Shown here one piece after another: positions 33,996 to 46,020 of a DNA stretch of 64,000 bases (position 1 is its first letter; each line of letters starts with the position of its first letter). The DNA is from Achatina immaculata (Eukaryota; Mollusca; Gastropoda; Stylommatophora; Achatinidae). A program made the translations under genes and the position numbers. The notes under the pieces are model-generated. The model was not told the DNA's origin. It made no database searches and saw nothing but the letters and a program-made list of their open reading frames with translations. The DNA lies in NCBI GenBank assembly GCA_009760885.1, contig CM019691.1:29930314-29994313 (forward strand). Direction: 5' to 3'.

Positions 33996-34085
33996 CATAC
34001 ACATATATACATACATACATACATACACATACATACATACATACACATACATACATACATACACACACATACATATATACATATA
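33968..34085. repeat. (TA)n / (CATA)n microsatellite
   Basis: A TA run followed by CATA units with CACATA interruptions. Confidence 0.95.
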
Positions 34086-34504
34086 TGATTCTATTCTTAA
34101 CACTTAATGATTCTCATGCATGCCTCATTGCCTCATTTTTACCCCAGGTATCTCCCTAAATGAATGTTATTCCTGTTAGTAGGACTGGAACTCAGGTCAG
34201 AGACAAACAAAAAAAAAAATCAGAAGCAAGGATAATTAGCTGTTACACATGACTTGTTTTGTATGATAGTAAGCAAAACATTGATAAGCAGTGTCGTTTG
34301 TAATTGCCTCTTCTTATCTCAAGTTCTGTCAGTCCATCTCGTGGACAGAATTCAATGCATGAATGAGAGCGTCTTTTATTATCATGTGTCATCTGGCCGG
34401 AGCAAGTTAGATTGCAGTGGGTTATCTCCTTGGTCTTTTGCGTACGTTCATAATGCATGTGACTAAAATGATTATGGGCATCTATTAACATTACCCATAT
34501 CCTT

Positions 34505-35105
34505 GCGTTCTCCACACATCTATTGATGTCGTCTACTCAAATCTTTTAAGCTGTGCACTCGTCTCTTGATGTTGTCCACCCATCTCTTGAGGATATCTGC
34601 TCAAAATCTTTTCACATGTCTACTCATCTCTTGATGTTGACCACCCCTCTCTTCATGTTGCTCGCTCAAATCTTTTCAGGTGTCCACTCGTCTCGTGATG
34701 CTGTCCTTTCAAATCTTTTACGTTTTCCATCCATTTCTTGATGTTGTCTACTCATCTCTTGATGTTATTTACACAACTCTTTGAAGCTGTCCGCTCTTTT
34801 CTTGATGCTGTCCACTCAAATCTTTTACGTTGTCCAACCATCTCTTGATGTTGCCTACCCATCTTTTTGATGTTATATACTAAATTTTAATCTGCCCGTT
34901 CATCTCTTGATGTTGTCTGCCCATTGCTTAATGTTATCTGCTTGCATCTTTTAAGCTTTCCACTCATCTCTCAATGTTGTTAACCAATATTTTAAAGTGC
35001 CCATCCCTCTCTTGATGTTGCCAGCTCAAATCTTTTAAGTTATCCATCCATCGCTTGATGTTCTCCACCCAGATCTTTTAAGTTGCCCATCCATCTGTTG
35101 GTTTC
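34505..35105. repeat. Degenerate repeat (CATCTCTTGATGTTGTCC motif)
   Basis: Around fifteen irregularly spaced copies of CATCTCTTGATGTTGTC and of CTCAAATCTTTTAAGTTGTC alternate over 600 bp. Much older than the tight arrays in this window. Confidence 0.75.
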
Positions 35106-35424
35106 GTTGTCTCATCTCTGCTGCAGTCGACTTCTCGCTGTTTTTCTTTTCAACTTTTCCGTCACTTTGTATATTATTATGCTGGCTGATATAGGCAAAA
35201 TCTTTTTTTTATTTATATAAAACTTTGACAAAGTAGGTAGCACCGGCCCATGAAAATTGGTGGAGTTGTTAGTGCTATTTTCAAGTAACCAGTTTTTGTT
35301 CTGTTTTCAGTGTTTAGTCTTGCCTGGCATCATGGCTGAGGGACATATTTGACTGATAGTTTGCGCATTCTCAGAGCTTCCAATGGCTATTCAGATCCGA
35401 GTAGAAGCTTCAGACTGTGTTACA
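35106..35424. other. No gene seen
   Basis: No recognisable feature. Confidence 0.5.
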
Positions 35425-35990
35425 GTTCATTCATTCATTCACTCATTTGCATGTCCCTTGTGGAACGTTGCCTCCCTAACAGCACTTATGTAGGCCTCTC
35501 GGTTGTGAGCAAGATGGCCTGCTGCTGATGCATCCATTTGCAGATCATCAACTATGCTTGCAGCCATATTCGCCTTGATCTTCCTCTCTTTCTTTTTCCC
35601 ATTATGTACTCTTCAAAGACGGTCTTCTCTAGATTATCATGACGTTTAATATGTCCAACATATTTAAGTCTTCTTTGTTTAATCCTCTTTACTAGCCAGC
35701 CTTCTTCAATATTAAGCTATTGTAGTATGGATATATTTGTTCTTTTTTGTGTCCATGATATTTGAAGAACTCTTCTGTAGTATTTACATTCAAAGGCATT
35801 TATTTCTCAGGTGTTTTATTAAGTGTCCAGATCTCACAGGCATATGTTGCGATGGGAAAGATGCATGCCCTTAAAAATCTTATTTTTGTAGTTCTGTCTG
35901 CTCCTCTCCACAGATTCTTTAGTTTTTTACTTTCTGAATAGCGATAGATGTCCTCCTTTTAATTTCCCTCATTCTATCTCCCCTGTACGG
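35425..35990 (-). mobile_element. RTE-like LINE 3' end (lineage 2), copy 2
   Basis: Reverse-strand homologue of 18858-19390. Shared blocks include GAGGCCTACATAAGTGCTGT, AAGAAGGCTGGCTAGTAAAG and CATATGCCTGTGAGATCTGG. Stops and shifts interrupt the reading frame. Confidence 0.8.
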
Positions 35991-36349
35991 CCTGTGAAAT
36001 AGAATTGTGTTTAGCGTGGCTTCAGTACATGATGTCAAGGAGTTAGACATTTCTGTAAAGCTTTATTATTATTGATAACCTGTGTGAATCTTTCGTGAAG
36101 ACAGTGGAATTGAAAATCTGATGAGACATGTATGACAGCCACGAAAACCCAGACATTACATAGGCAAGGTAGGAAGAAAAACGGCATTGTTCCAGTAACA
36201 TTGTTTTAAGTGTGTTAAACTAATTATATAAATATACACACAGACACTGCAGGAAAGCTGCGATAACAAATAACAGCGAGTTTGCTTGTTCATTGTTCAA
36301 CATTCATTTTTCTTGCTTTGTTCATTGTTAAACATTCATTGTTCTAATA

Positions 36350-36697
36350 GGTTAAAGCAACCGCCAAGCTACAAAACACTAATGTTCTGTCTCCATATCG
36401 TGACTTTAGGTCACGACCCAAATTAGCGGGGGGGGGGGGGGGGGGGGGGGTAGAAGATAAAGATAAATTAAAATACAAATCTCGGGATTTTAAGGAAATT
36501 CTTTTACTCTGTGCTTTCGAACATAAATAAGAAAATAACACCAACAACAACATTGGCTGCTATTCAGTGAAGTCTTTTTTCTTTCACTAAAGTTCAGCTT
36601 TTTTAAAGAACTCTTTTTTCGTGGGTTACCTAACATTGCTGGTGTAGGGTCGCACTCAAGATATTAAAAAAAAAAAAAAGTTGGGAAGCTCTGTTGC
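36350..36697. mobile_element. hAT-like MITE remnant with G23 tract
   Basis: The right edge reads TTGGGAAGCTCTGTTG after an A-run (reverse complement CAGAGCTTCCCAACTTTTTT, a hAT-like terminus). GGTCACGACCCAAATTAGC precedes 23 consecutive G at 36428-36450. The left terminus is uncertain. Confidence 0.4.
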
Positions 36698-37214
36698 AAG
36701 AGAACATGTGCTGTCATATGGGAAGCTAACACGGTGATGGTATTTTTTGTGAAAGTTACATAAGCCAGCGTGATCCTTGAATAGAAGTGTTTTATGGAAC
36801 AATGAGATGTTAATTTCATAGAAGGAACCTCTCACGCCCACGGCGTGTTTTATGACATGTTTTGTTATCTGGATAAGAGATTTATGAGAATCAAATTATT
36901 GACAATATTGAATGTTCCTTTCACGTTTTATGGAATTCATTAGGATTTTGGAGCTTGCTTTTTTTTTCCCGCTTCGCTGCATGAGCAGGATTTCCGGTGT
37001 TTTTAAACGGTGGATCATATAATTTATTTATCAATGCAGGTTTTGGGCAGAAATGTCATGTTTTGTTTATTGTTTCCTTTGTGAACTGAAATTTCCAAGG
37101 GATATTTCCGGCTTAGCCATGGTGACATCTTTGATGAGTTTTTGGAGTGCCAGCTGATTGTAAACGGCATTGACTTATAGAATTGTGTTGGGAGTTACGT
37201 GATTGTCTCCGACA
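36698..37214. other. No gene seen
   Basis: No recognisable feature. Confidence 0.5.
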
Positions 37215-37650
37215 GAGACTTCATGGAAGTTGATTGTCTTGAGATTTTTGGTTTCGTGGAGCCGTGTTCAGAATTAATGATTGTCTAGAGTTTTTGGTTT
37301 CGTGGAGCCGTGTTCAGAATTAATGATTGTCTAGAGTTTTTGGTTTAGTGGATCCATGTTCAGAATTAATGATTGTCTAGAGATTTTGGTTTCTAGAGCC
37401 ATGTTCAACATTAATGGTTGTCTAGAGTTTTTTTTTGTTTTTTGGTTTAGTGGATCCATGTTCAGAATTAATGATTATCTTGAGTTTTTAGTTTAGTGGT
37501 GCCATTTTCAGAATTAATGATTGTCTTGAGTTTTTCATTTCGTGGATCCATGTGCGGAATTAGTGATAGTCTTTACTTTTTTATATCATGAAGTCGTGTT
37601 CAGAATTAATGACCCTTGGGTTTTTGGTTTCATAGAACCAAGGTAGAAGT
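37215..37650. repeat. 46-bp minisatellite
   Basis: About nine imperfect copies of a unit containing GATTGTCTAGAGTTTTTGGT and CGTGTTCAGAATTAAT; best conserved at 37245-37380. Confidence 0.9.
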
Positions 37651-38104
37651 AATGATTGTCTTCTTCGTTGTCTCCAAAGAGTAGGGTCAGTGCCCCCTGT
37701 TTGTTAACGACATTATCAAAATTGCTTTATTCTTGCAGGGCTACGCTACACGTCCAGCTCTCTTGCTGCATGTCACTCCCAGAAGGTCCGCTCAGTTCGT
37801 CACGTTTCTTTGATTTATTTTTCTGCTGCCATTCATTTCCGTACATAAGTTGTTGTTTTTTTTTCCCTCCGCAAGATCTGCCTTTAATGTCATTGGACAT
37901 TATTCTTTATCTAGAGCATCTCCTCATTTCTCTGTTTTATTTATATATTTGAAGCACTTTGTTTCGCTGCCGTCCGCGCGGATTTCTTCAGCTAGTTTTC
38001 TTGGTTTATGGCCAATTTATGCTCTCTAGTTCCAGGGCAGTTACGGGTCACGTTGCAGAGGTCTGCGTTTGAACGTCAGTTTATCATATTTACGCCATAA
38101 TGCA
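37651..38104. other. No gene seen
   Basis: No recognisable feature. Confidence 0.5.
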
Positions 38105-38105
38105 G

Positions 38106-38175
38106 GGGTCGGCAAACTTCTTCCGCATAGGAGCTGGATTCCATGTGTCTGTGAGTGGTTGGCAGACCACGTTCA
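38106..38175. mobile_element. hAT-like terminus, isolated
   Basis: CAGGGGTCGGCAAACTTCTT is a classic hAT-type end; no matching right end was located. Confidence 0.4.
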
Positions 38176-38959
38176 TCTATGAAGAGAATACATGAGGGTA
38201 ATCAGGCCCGACGCGAGGCTTTGTTGGGGTAGGGCGGGAATCAGGGTTGTATCCGTGGGGGCCCGGAGTGTGTTGAGTGAACACGATTGCAGTTTTCTCC
38301 TCTCTTTTTATTACTAGAGATAAAATTTTAAAAAGACACCGGGGAGAGAGGAGGGGAGGGGGCATTGTTAACTGAATCTGGGGCCCATCCTGGCTCTCCA
38401 TGGCTCTGTGGTGGGGAAATAATAATAATAATAAATTATTCCTATTTTAATTTACGTGATAGTATCTTATGTCACAAGGACATCTCAGTTAGTGAGAGAC
38501 TTGTTGCTGTTGGCTTCTCGAAAGTCTCTCAACATTTGATGACAAGCTTGATGAGGCCAGTCTCATGACGTCATCTAATTAAGAATATGTCATTTGCGTC
38601 CTTAATTGGGTGTTGTATTGTTTGGACTTTGAGAAGAGTTGCTTACATATGTAAGTGCTACCGAACATCTACGCCATTTTTTTTCTTTGGCTTAATCTGT
38701 CATGTTCGAGAAATTTATCGTATGTTTTGATTTGAGTTACGCCTAAAATTTAATTTAAATCTTTATATATCATTGAATAAGTTCCATTTTAAACACTTTT
38801 TTGGCCTCGTTTTCCACTTCCAGAATAGATTAACTAGCATATAGCCTGAAATCGCTTTTGTACAAACGAGTGTTAGCAAAGAACCGGTAAGGTTTAAGTT
38901 ACCAGATCAGTACGACAAGACTTAACGTGTGAATTGTTGGCTTACTTTCACTGCCCCAG
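38176..38959. other. No gene seen
   Basis: Contains a short AAT run (about 38419-38434). Nothing else recognised. Confidence 0.5.
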
Positions 38960-39515
38960 ACAACAGTAACAAAGAGAAAGTAAGGGAGCGGCAGATAAAC
39001 AGGAAGAGAACGAAAGAGAATGATCAAATATAGAAAGAAGAGAACAAATGAGAAAGGGTGGAAATAGCAAAGACAATAAAAGGACATAAGAAAAAAAATA
39101 GAAGGAAGAGAACATCGAGCAGAATGGACAAGAGCAAGAAGGAGAAGGAAGAGAAGAACAAAGAGAAAACAAGAGAAAACAAGAAAGAAAGAGAAGAACA
39201 AAGAAAAAAGAAAGAGAAAAACAAAGAGAATGGACAAGAAGAAGAAAGAGAAAAACCAAAGAGATTAGACAAGAAGAACAAAGATAAAGAAAGAGAAAAA
39301 CAAAGAAAAAGAAAGATAAAACAAAGAGAATGGACAGGAGAAGGAAGAGAAGAACAAAGAGAAAACAAGAAAGAAAGAGAAAAACAAAGAGATTAGACAA
39401 GAAGAACAAAGATAAAGAAAGAGAAAAACAAGGAAAAAGGCAGATAAAACAAAGAGAATGGACAAAGAAGAACAAAGAGAAAGAAAGAATAAGGAAAATA
39501 AAGGAAGAGAGAACA
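38960..39515. repeat. Purine-rich (A/G) repeat tract
   Basis: About 550 bp of degenerate GAAGAACAAAGAGAAAGAAA-type repeats, including a near-duplicate of about 120 bp (39260-39330 and 39385-39450). The Lys/Glu-rich and Ser/Phe/Leu-rich frames over it are artefacts. Confidence 0.88.
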
Positions 39516-40524
39516 AAGTCGACAGTCAAACCTTTCCCTCTCTGTGAAAGTCAGGCGTTATAGAGAAGATATATCATGTCACGTGCTCTCATTACCTTGA
39601 CGTTATTTTGAGCGTCTTACCATCGTGGACACTGTCCTGCTGACCCTGTCTAATTGAAGAATTAATTCCAAACATCCAGCTTATGAAACCCCTCTGATGT
39701 AGAGAAATCGGCGGACCTTATGCCGGTTTGTCGGTGTTTGAGAATCTCGCATCCTTGGTTTGCGCAAGCAGAGGTAATCCACTTCAATTAAGCACTTGTC
39801 ATTAAAGCTAGGGACGTGACTGGAAGACGTTGCTGATGTATTTGAGGAAAGTCACAGTTAGCTCTGATATATTCCCCCCCCCCCCCCTTTTCATGCGTAT
39901 TCCTGTCTGAAGCTGCAGGCAATTGTCTAATTAGAATTCGCTAACACTTCACGAGTGGATGTCAGTCCGACGCCTTCACGCTCTCACTAACCCATACACC
40001 GAGTCACCATCGATTCGGTCAGTCCTGCCCAAATTCAAATCATGTCGTCAATTCGCCTGACTAATTCTTGTAATTCCAGCCAGCTCGTCTGACATCAGGC
40101 GGTAAGTATTGGATTAAGGTGCAGCAGTCATCCATGAGTTATCTGTGGTGGTTTTGATCTGTATCGGAAGTCCAACACGTGTGCGCAATGTTTTGAGCTG
40201 GCATGATGATTGATAACACAACGCCCGCATTGTCGCTGGAGACAATCCCTTTCTATGTCCTTTCAGATCTGAGCTCAAAATGTGGGCGGGTTTATTTATT
40301 TGTTTATTTTTATAAACGTGTTTCATCAGGTTACGTCAGAGGCAGTTCTTCAATGAATAATCTAAGCGAAAAAAAAAAATTCTTCACACTGTTATGTAGG
40401 GCTAGATACATTAGATTGTCACTGTACAAGAATGTTAGTGACTGGCCGTATTATCAAGAGAATCATTATTTGGTACTTTAGAAGTCTTTAAAGGTCTTAC
40501 GCTCTTGCAGAATAGGTAACGGTA
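39516..40524. other. No gene seen
   Basis: C run at about 39872-39886. No coding sequence recognised. Confidence 0.5.
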
Positions 40525-40635
40525 AAAATACCCACTTCCACGCCATTAAGGCATATTTGGGAGATACAGTGTTAGGCCCGTATCTCCTGCGGCACATGAA
40601 AGTGCGATGCTTCTCTTGCCAGGCGCTCTCTTAAA
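40525..40635 (-). mobile_element. SINE family B 3' tail fragment
   Basis: The reverse strand contains CACTTTCATGTGCCG and CTTAATGGCGTGGAAGTGG, the family B tail. The head is missing. Confidence 0.65.
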
Positions 40636-40894
40636 ATACGTTTCATTATTCGTGTCTGTTGCAGTCTCTACTTACGTGATATTCTCGTTTTTTTTTTATG
40701 AAATGAAAATCATCATTAGTTTCTGCACCAGTAGTCGTTAGTGGTCATGTTTCTCCATGTGATATACTTTATGATTAACAATTTTTACACATAATGATTG
40801 ATTCTTCTTTGCTTGCATTTTAACGTAACAGTTAGGGGGAGGGGAGGGAATGAAGAGGGCATTTGTCATTGGCTTTAGAGGTCATTGACCGTAA

Positions 40895-41645
40895 AAGAAC
40901 TAGGAACCACATGCACAGAGTAGCAAATACGTTTCGTGGAACTCACATGCACAGATTAGCAAATACGTTTCCTGGGAGCCACATGCACAGTAGCAAATAC
41001 GTTTCGTAGGAACCACATGCACAGAGTTTCGTAGGAACCACATGCACAGAGTAGCAAATACGTTTCGTGGGAACCACATGCACAGAGTAGCAAATATGTT
41101 TCGTAGGAACCACATCCACAGAGTAGCAAATATGTTTCGTAGGAACCATATGCACGGAGTAGCAAATACGTTTCGTGGAAACCACATGCACAGAGTAGCA
41201 AATACGTTTCGTGGAAACCACATGCACAGAGTAGCAAATACGTTTCGTGGAAACCACATGCACAGAGTAGCAAATACGTTTCGTGGAAACTACATGCACA
41301 GAGTAGCAAATGTGTTTCGTGGAAACTACATGCACAGAGTAGCAAATACGTTTCGTGGAAACCACATGCACGGAGTAGCAAATACGTTTCGTGGAAACCA
41401 CGTGCACAGAGTAGCAAATGTGTTTCGTGGAAACCACATGCACAGAGTAGCAAATACGTTTCGTGGAAACCACATGCACAGAGTAGTAAATGTGTTTCGT
41501 GGGAACCACATGCATAGAGTAGCAAATGTGTTTCGTGGGAACCACATGCACAGAGTAGCAAATGTGTTTCGTGGGAACCACATGCACAGAGTAGCAAATG
41601 TGTTTCGTGGGAACCACATGCATAGAGTAGCAAATGTGTTTCATC
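40895..41645. repeat. 36-bp minisatellite, about 20 copies
   Basis: Unit of AGCAAATACGTTTCGTGGAA followed by ACCACATGCACAGAGT. Variant ATGTGTTTCGTGG dominates the right half. The four long overlapping frames (12-residue periodic) are not genes. Confidence 0.97.
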
Positions 41646-42487
41646 AGTGATTTTCTTGTCTCAGTTTTTTAAAATTTACATTATATTTTATTACAGTCTG
41701 ATTATCCCCCCTCTAAGCAGTCTTTACAAGAATATGACTGTGTGTTTGTGTATGTGTGTGTGAGAGCGAAAGAGGAAGTTTTGGTTGAAAACTAAGGTAG
41801 AGAAAGTTCAGAACTGACTGATAGTGAACAGGGAAGTTGTGTTATATAGATCAGAAGAGTCTCAACCCCCCCCTCCCCCAAACCACACACACACACCACA
41901 AACGCGCGCGCGCGTAATTAGAGCTGGAAGACATGAACAAGACAATCAGAATAGGTCCAGGGAATATGTATCGGGCGAAATGTCGCCATTGTTTATGCGA
42001 AGAAGGCGTCTAAGCGTAAAGGTGTGGAAACTGGTTTTATTTTGGTTCCTTCTCTCTCTTGTTGCTTAAAGTAAATAGAAATGGGATCCTGTGATTTTGT
42101 GTGTGTGTGTGGGGGGGGGGGGACAGGAAGAGAATAGTTGAGGTTGTTCTGAATAAAGTGAAAACGATAGAAAACATTTAATTCATATGCGGATGTGGTA
42201 AGCTTAATTCGTCCCAAGCAATTCTATCAGTTTGCGTGCTGTCTTTGTATTGGCCCGTTCCTGTAAGCCGTATATAAATCTATAACCCGGCGGCATATTT
42301 TCTGAAAACAGGCACAAGAGACTATATTAAGACGATATAGCTCTTGTGTCACAATATAGAAAAATCATAGTGCCCACCACCGTCGACAGTGCAGTATTTA
42401 TAGAATTTGTTAAGGTTATTTGCTGAAACGACGCTCTAGAAAGCTAAGAAATGTGAGATCGGTGTGCGTAGAGAAAATTGTTCTGGC
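41646..42487. other. No gene; short CA/CG and GT runs
   Basis: A CA run then a CG run at about 41885-41915, and GT then G runs at about 42099-42121. Confidence 0.7.
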
Positions 42488-42500
42488 AAGTGTAAGTTTT

Positions 42501-42774
42501 GGGGGCCGGCTAGCGTAGTGGTTAGAGCACTCGTCTAGCAACCAAATGGTCGAGGGTTCGAATCCCCAGCTGAGCGGGACTTTTTTCCGACCAATACGGC
42601 CCTGAGGTCGACCCAGCCTCGTAAAATGGGTACCAGAGAAAATCTGGGAAGTAAAGGCAGCGAGGAAAGGAACTGGTCACCCTACCTCATACGCTGATGA
42701 CCCAGCATAATGAGGCCTCTAACGCTTCACCCCCTACGGCATTTGAAATGCTATGGGACTATCTTTACTTTTTT
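42501..42774 (+). mobile_element. SINE family A, full length with 13-bp TSD
   Basis: Short interspersed element, transcribed by RNA polymerase III and moved by a partner LINE. The tRNA-like head shows box A (TAGCGTAGTGGTTAGAGCAC) and a near-consensus box B (GGTTCGAATCCC). The middle domain has CCAGCCTCGTAAAATGGGTA then CCAGAGAAAATCTGGGAAG. The tail (CACCCCCTACGGCATTTGAA, GCTATGGGACTATC) ends in TTTACTTTTTT. Perfect duplications AAGTGTAAGTTTT flank it (42488-42500 and 42775-42787). The sister copy is at 59068-59338. Confidence 0.95.
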
Positions 42775-43149
42775 AAGTGTAAGTTTTACATAATCAGTTC
42801 CGGCCAAGGGTCTGAGTCCTGGAAGCCGTAAACTAAAGGTCCACAGAACTCCAGTCTACGAGTACCAAAATATTTTCCAGGCTCCAGAATACAAACTGAA
42901 AAGTTGTGCCCTCTACAGTGTCTTAAGATCACAAACCTTGCCCCAGGAAAAGAGCGTCAGGGGAAAATTGTGTGAGTATATATGCAGACCTGCTGCGGAC
43001 AATAGGATTCCTGAAGCTGTCTACATAGGGATGCTGGAAAGTTCCAAAATTTGAGCGTAATTTTGTCGCTGTGGCTAGAAAGAGTTATTATATAATGTAA
43101 AGTGGCAGTTTACAAAATCATAGCGCTGATGTTTTTTGTTTTTTTTTTA

Positions 43150-44376
43150 TATCAGTGACAGAACTGTGTCAAAGAAAGGTGACGTATTCTCAGATGCAGA
43201 ACTCTGGGCCTTTATGAAGCTCCTGTTCCTGCGGAAGAAAACTCCAAAAGAAATCCACAAGTGTTTGCTTCAGACATGGCGTGGCAAGTTCCTGCCATGC
43301 TCGACTGTGAAGAAGAAGAAGAAGAAGTGTGTTAACTTTCAAGACTGAAGATGCAGCAAGACCTGGAAGGCCTTCAGCAGTGTCAGTTCCAGAAATTGTT
43401 CATCACGCGCGCGACCTGATTTTGGTAGATGGACGAATTTCAGCTAAAAACAATTACTTGGACACAAGAGATATCCAGGGAAAAAAGCTTTGGATTTATA
43501 ATTCATGAGCGTTTGGGGTATTCGGAAACTGTCGGCCAAGTGGGCTCTAAATGTTTGAATGCCCACGAGAAATGAAATCGAGTGGACATCTGGTTTTGCA
43601 ACATTTTGAGGGGTCTAGTGAAAGCTTTTTGAAATAACTTGGTGTCTGTTGATGACACGTGGTTACACCACCATGATCCTGAGACCAAACAATAGTCATC
43701 GCGGTCGTGGCACTCGGGTTCGCCACTGCCAAAGAAATTCTAGACCCATAAGTCAGCAGGAAAGGTCGTGGCCTCTTTTTGCGGTTGGGGTGGGGGGGGG
43801 GGGGGGGAAGGAGAGAGAATAAATAAAGTTTTTTTTATAACTGATTATTTTCCTTTATTTTGATAAGTGACTATATTCTCTTATTTTGATAAGTGACTAA
43901 TCTTCTCTTATTTTGATAAGTGACTGTCTTCTCTTATTTTGATAAGTGACTAACTTTCGAAGACTAGACTGTTAATGCAGAATACAACTGTCACTTTCTG
44001 TGCTGATTAAAGGATGAATTGAAAGAAAAACGGCAAGATTATCTGAGAAAATGTGTTTTCGATTTTGCAGAACAGTGCACCTGTTGACAAGGTCACAAGA
44101 CGTGGGATGTTTTAAAGAATTTGAGGTTTGAGTAGATAGATCATCCGCCCTAACTCACCAGATCTTGCCCTATCTGACTATTTCCAGTTTTTCAATCATA
44201 AGAAAAAAGTGTTTGAAAAGGAGGACGTTTTCAGATGATTCGGGGGTAGTAGCAGAAACAGAGCAGTATTTCAGTGACAAGTTGTCGGATTTTGTTTGTT
44301 TTGTTTCGAAGGGTTAAATAAACTTGAGAAACGATGTGTCAAATGTGCTGAACTTCGGGGCGATTATGTGGAATAA
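43150..44376 (+). pseudogene. Mariner transposase, interrupted and decayed
   Basis: Remnant of a mariner-type DD34D transposase. N-terminal part: DAELWAFMKLLFLRKKTPKE and STVKKK (about 43190-43320), then PGRPSAVSVPE and the ISAKT-EISRE helix-turn-helix segment. The first catalytic Asp region is VSVDDTWLHHHDPETKQ (about 43640-43695). The domain then breaks at KSAGKVVASF. About 170 bp of G-run and tandem repeat (43787-43960) follow before coding homology resumes. The QDNAPVHK-like motif survives only as LQNSAPVDK, so the second Asp is missing. SPDLALSDYF retains the third. The C-terminus KLEKRCVKCAELRGDYVE ends at TAA 44374-44376. Many stops; certainly inactive. Confidence 0.85.
43787..43960. 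repeat. G-run and GATAAGTGACT tandem repeat inside mariner
   Basis: A long G run (about 43791-43807) followed by four copies of TTATTTTGATAAGTGACTA with about 9-10-bp spacers. The core is the reverse complement of the 5.7-kb repeat core. Confidence 0.85.
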
Positions 44377-44599
44377 CATGCAGGTCTCGTGGCTTAAGGT
44401 CATTCCCTTCTTGGTCCTGCTGACAACTTTTCAGCACCCACTCTTATCTCCATGGCCATGTAGCAGAGCTGCAACGGAAAATGGAGAAAACTGCCAACTT
44501 CACCCTTCGACGTGACTCCCGATTTAACGTAATCTAAATCTTTCACGCCGCAAAAATATGGTAAGAAGGTGGAGAAGTTTTAATTCCTTCAGGCAGATT

Positions 44600-45190
44600 C
44601 GGGGTCCCTAACACAAGCAATGAAATACCACCAAGATTGTAGACCCGGACAGCTTGAAAGAAGCCTATCATTAGCAGCCGCGGTATTCAGTAAAAGAGTC
44701 GGACAGTGCATAGCCGCTTACAGTAACATCCAGAGAAATGAGGAGACCTACAGACTGGCAAAAGAGGGCAGAAGAATGCAACAGTTTGACAGAAGCACGA
44801 CCTGTGAACAGACAAACAAAGAAAGCAACTGAAAGCCATGGATAAAGACAGATGGACAAAATAACACATTACAGCAAAAACTGTAAACTCTCAAGAAATG
44901 ACAAAGTGGTAATCTTCGGACATTGCAGGCTGAGACATCATCTACACCAGGAGCTGAAAATTGGTCCAACAAGCCTGTGTGCCTGCAGCAAAGAGCAACA
45001 AACTCCACATCAGAGTTGCCAACTACACAACCCACTGAGGGGGGAAAGACCAGGCTAGACCCCAGCCCCCCACATAAGAGAAGCTTTTACGGTGATGCTG
45101 AAGTCTAGAGGCGAACTGCTGCATCTGTGTGAGAGAGATTGGTATCCGTGTGTGAGCGAACTACGAAGAAAGAAGATTTCTTCAGTAAAA
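44600..45190 (+). mobile_element. LINE ORF2 C-terminal remnant
   Basis: Reading frames at 44852-45190 resemble the post-polymerase end of a LINE protein: NDKVVIFGHCRLRHHLHQEL then SLCACSKEQQTPHQSC, a decayed Cys/His motif, and KRSFYGDAEV, RRTAAS. Several frame changes. A related fragment lies at 49185-49311. The 44600-44850 part (KYHQDCRPGQLERSL) may belong to the same element but is less certain. Confidence 0.55.
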
Positions 45191-45474
45191 TAAAACTTAA
45201 GGAATACCGCGATAACACTGATATATTTGGGCAATAAAAGAACAAAAGGTCGATTGTCAAACACTAATAAATGGGACACAGAAGCAGTGGTTCATCCGAT
45301 CATGTTGACATTAGCGAGTGATATGAGAGAAATTACAGCATAATTGTAGAAATTCATTTCCATAGCAAACAAAGGACGTACAGGGCGAAGAGAAAAGACC
45401 TTAAGATAAAGTGAGAGAGGAAAAAAAAAACAAACAGCATTTGTTTAGTGCAGTTTTACACCTCTATACTCAGT
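45191..45474. other. No gene seen
   Basis: No recognisable feature. Confidence 0.4.
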
Positions 45475-45499
45475 TCTTTGTGGAGAATACTTTTTGCTT

Positions 45500-45705
45500 T
45501 CTTAAAAATGAAAAACAACGAAGATTCCGCCCAGTAGTGATTTAGCACGTTGTATGGTGAACATTCGAACAATAATAGACAAGGCGCTTTAAACGTGAGA
45601 GAAAAGAATAAAGAGGATTACCTGGGACTCCAACCACGGACTACGGCAGAGCGAGTAGCCGCCTAGCCACGAGAACAGCGCACTATCCACTTGGCCATCT
45701 TACCC
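45500..45705 (-). mobile_element. SINE family C copy with tRNA-like head
   Basis: The reverse strand reads GATGGCCAAGTGGATAGTGC (box A region), CGTGGCTAGGCGGCTACTCG and GGTTGGAGTCCCAGG (box B region), followed by the body TTCTTTTCTCTCACG. A TC/C run borders the 5' end (about 45708-45731). Confidence 0.75.
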
Positions 45706-45784
45706 TTCTCTCTCTCTCCCCCCCCCCCCCCAAAGAAAAAGTATTTGAGCAGCCGAGTATTTAAATGCAGGTGAAACTAGTTTG

Positions 45785-46020
45785 AGACACAAACATATTA
45801 CACATGATCTCCTGCAAATATCTAGTGCTAGCAACCAACAAACAATGTTTTTACACAGAGGTAGTTTCAGTTTATGGTTTCTGGTACACATTTTCTTTTC
45901 AAATGAGAAACAATATAACTTTCCTACAGTAAAATGATTTAGTACAGTGTTGTATGGTTCGCATTCGAAAACCAGCAGACAACGAACGCACTTAGGACGT
46001 GAGAGAAGGAAAAATGACAA
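45785..46020 (-). mobile_element. SINE family C body, reverse, head-less
   Basis: Matches 18415-18680 and stops just before the head, exactly where a forward-oriented copy begins at 46021. This gives a head-to-head arrangement like that at 29.3 kb. Confidence 0.7.

Noticed and set aside
34505..35105. Possible coding segment
   Set aside because: The periodic CATCTCTTGATG motif explains the open frame at 34553-34741.
38948..39563. Apparent multi-span membrane protein (Leu/Phe/Ser-rich, minus strand) and Lys/Glu-rich protein (plus strand)
   Set aside because: Low-complexity purine tract; hydrophobicity follows from CT-rich codons.
40900..41650. Four overlapping frames of 97-233 codons
   Set aside because: 12-residue periodic products of a 36-bp satellite.
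42511..42575. tRNA gene
   Set aside because: Has A and B boxes but is followed by a conserved SINE body and tail with TSDs and recurs elsewhere; it is a SINE head.
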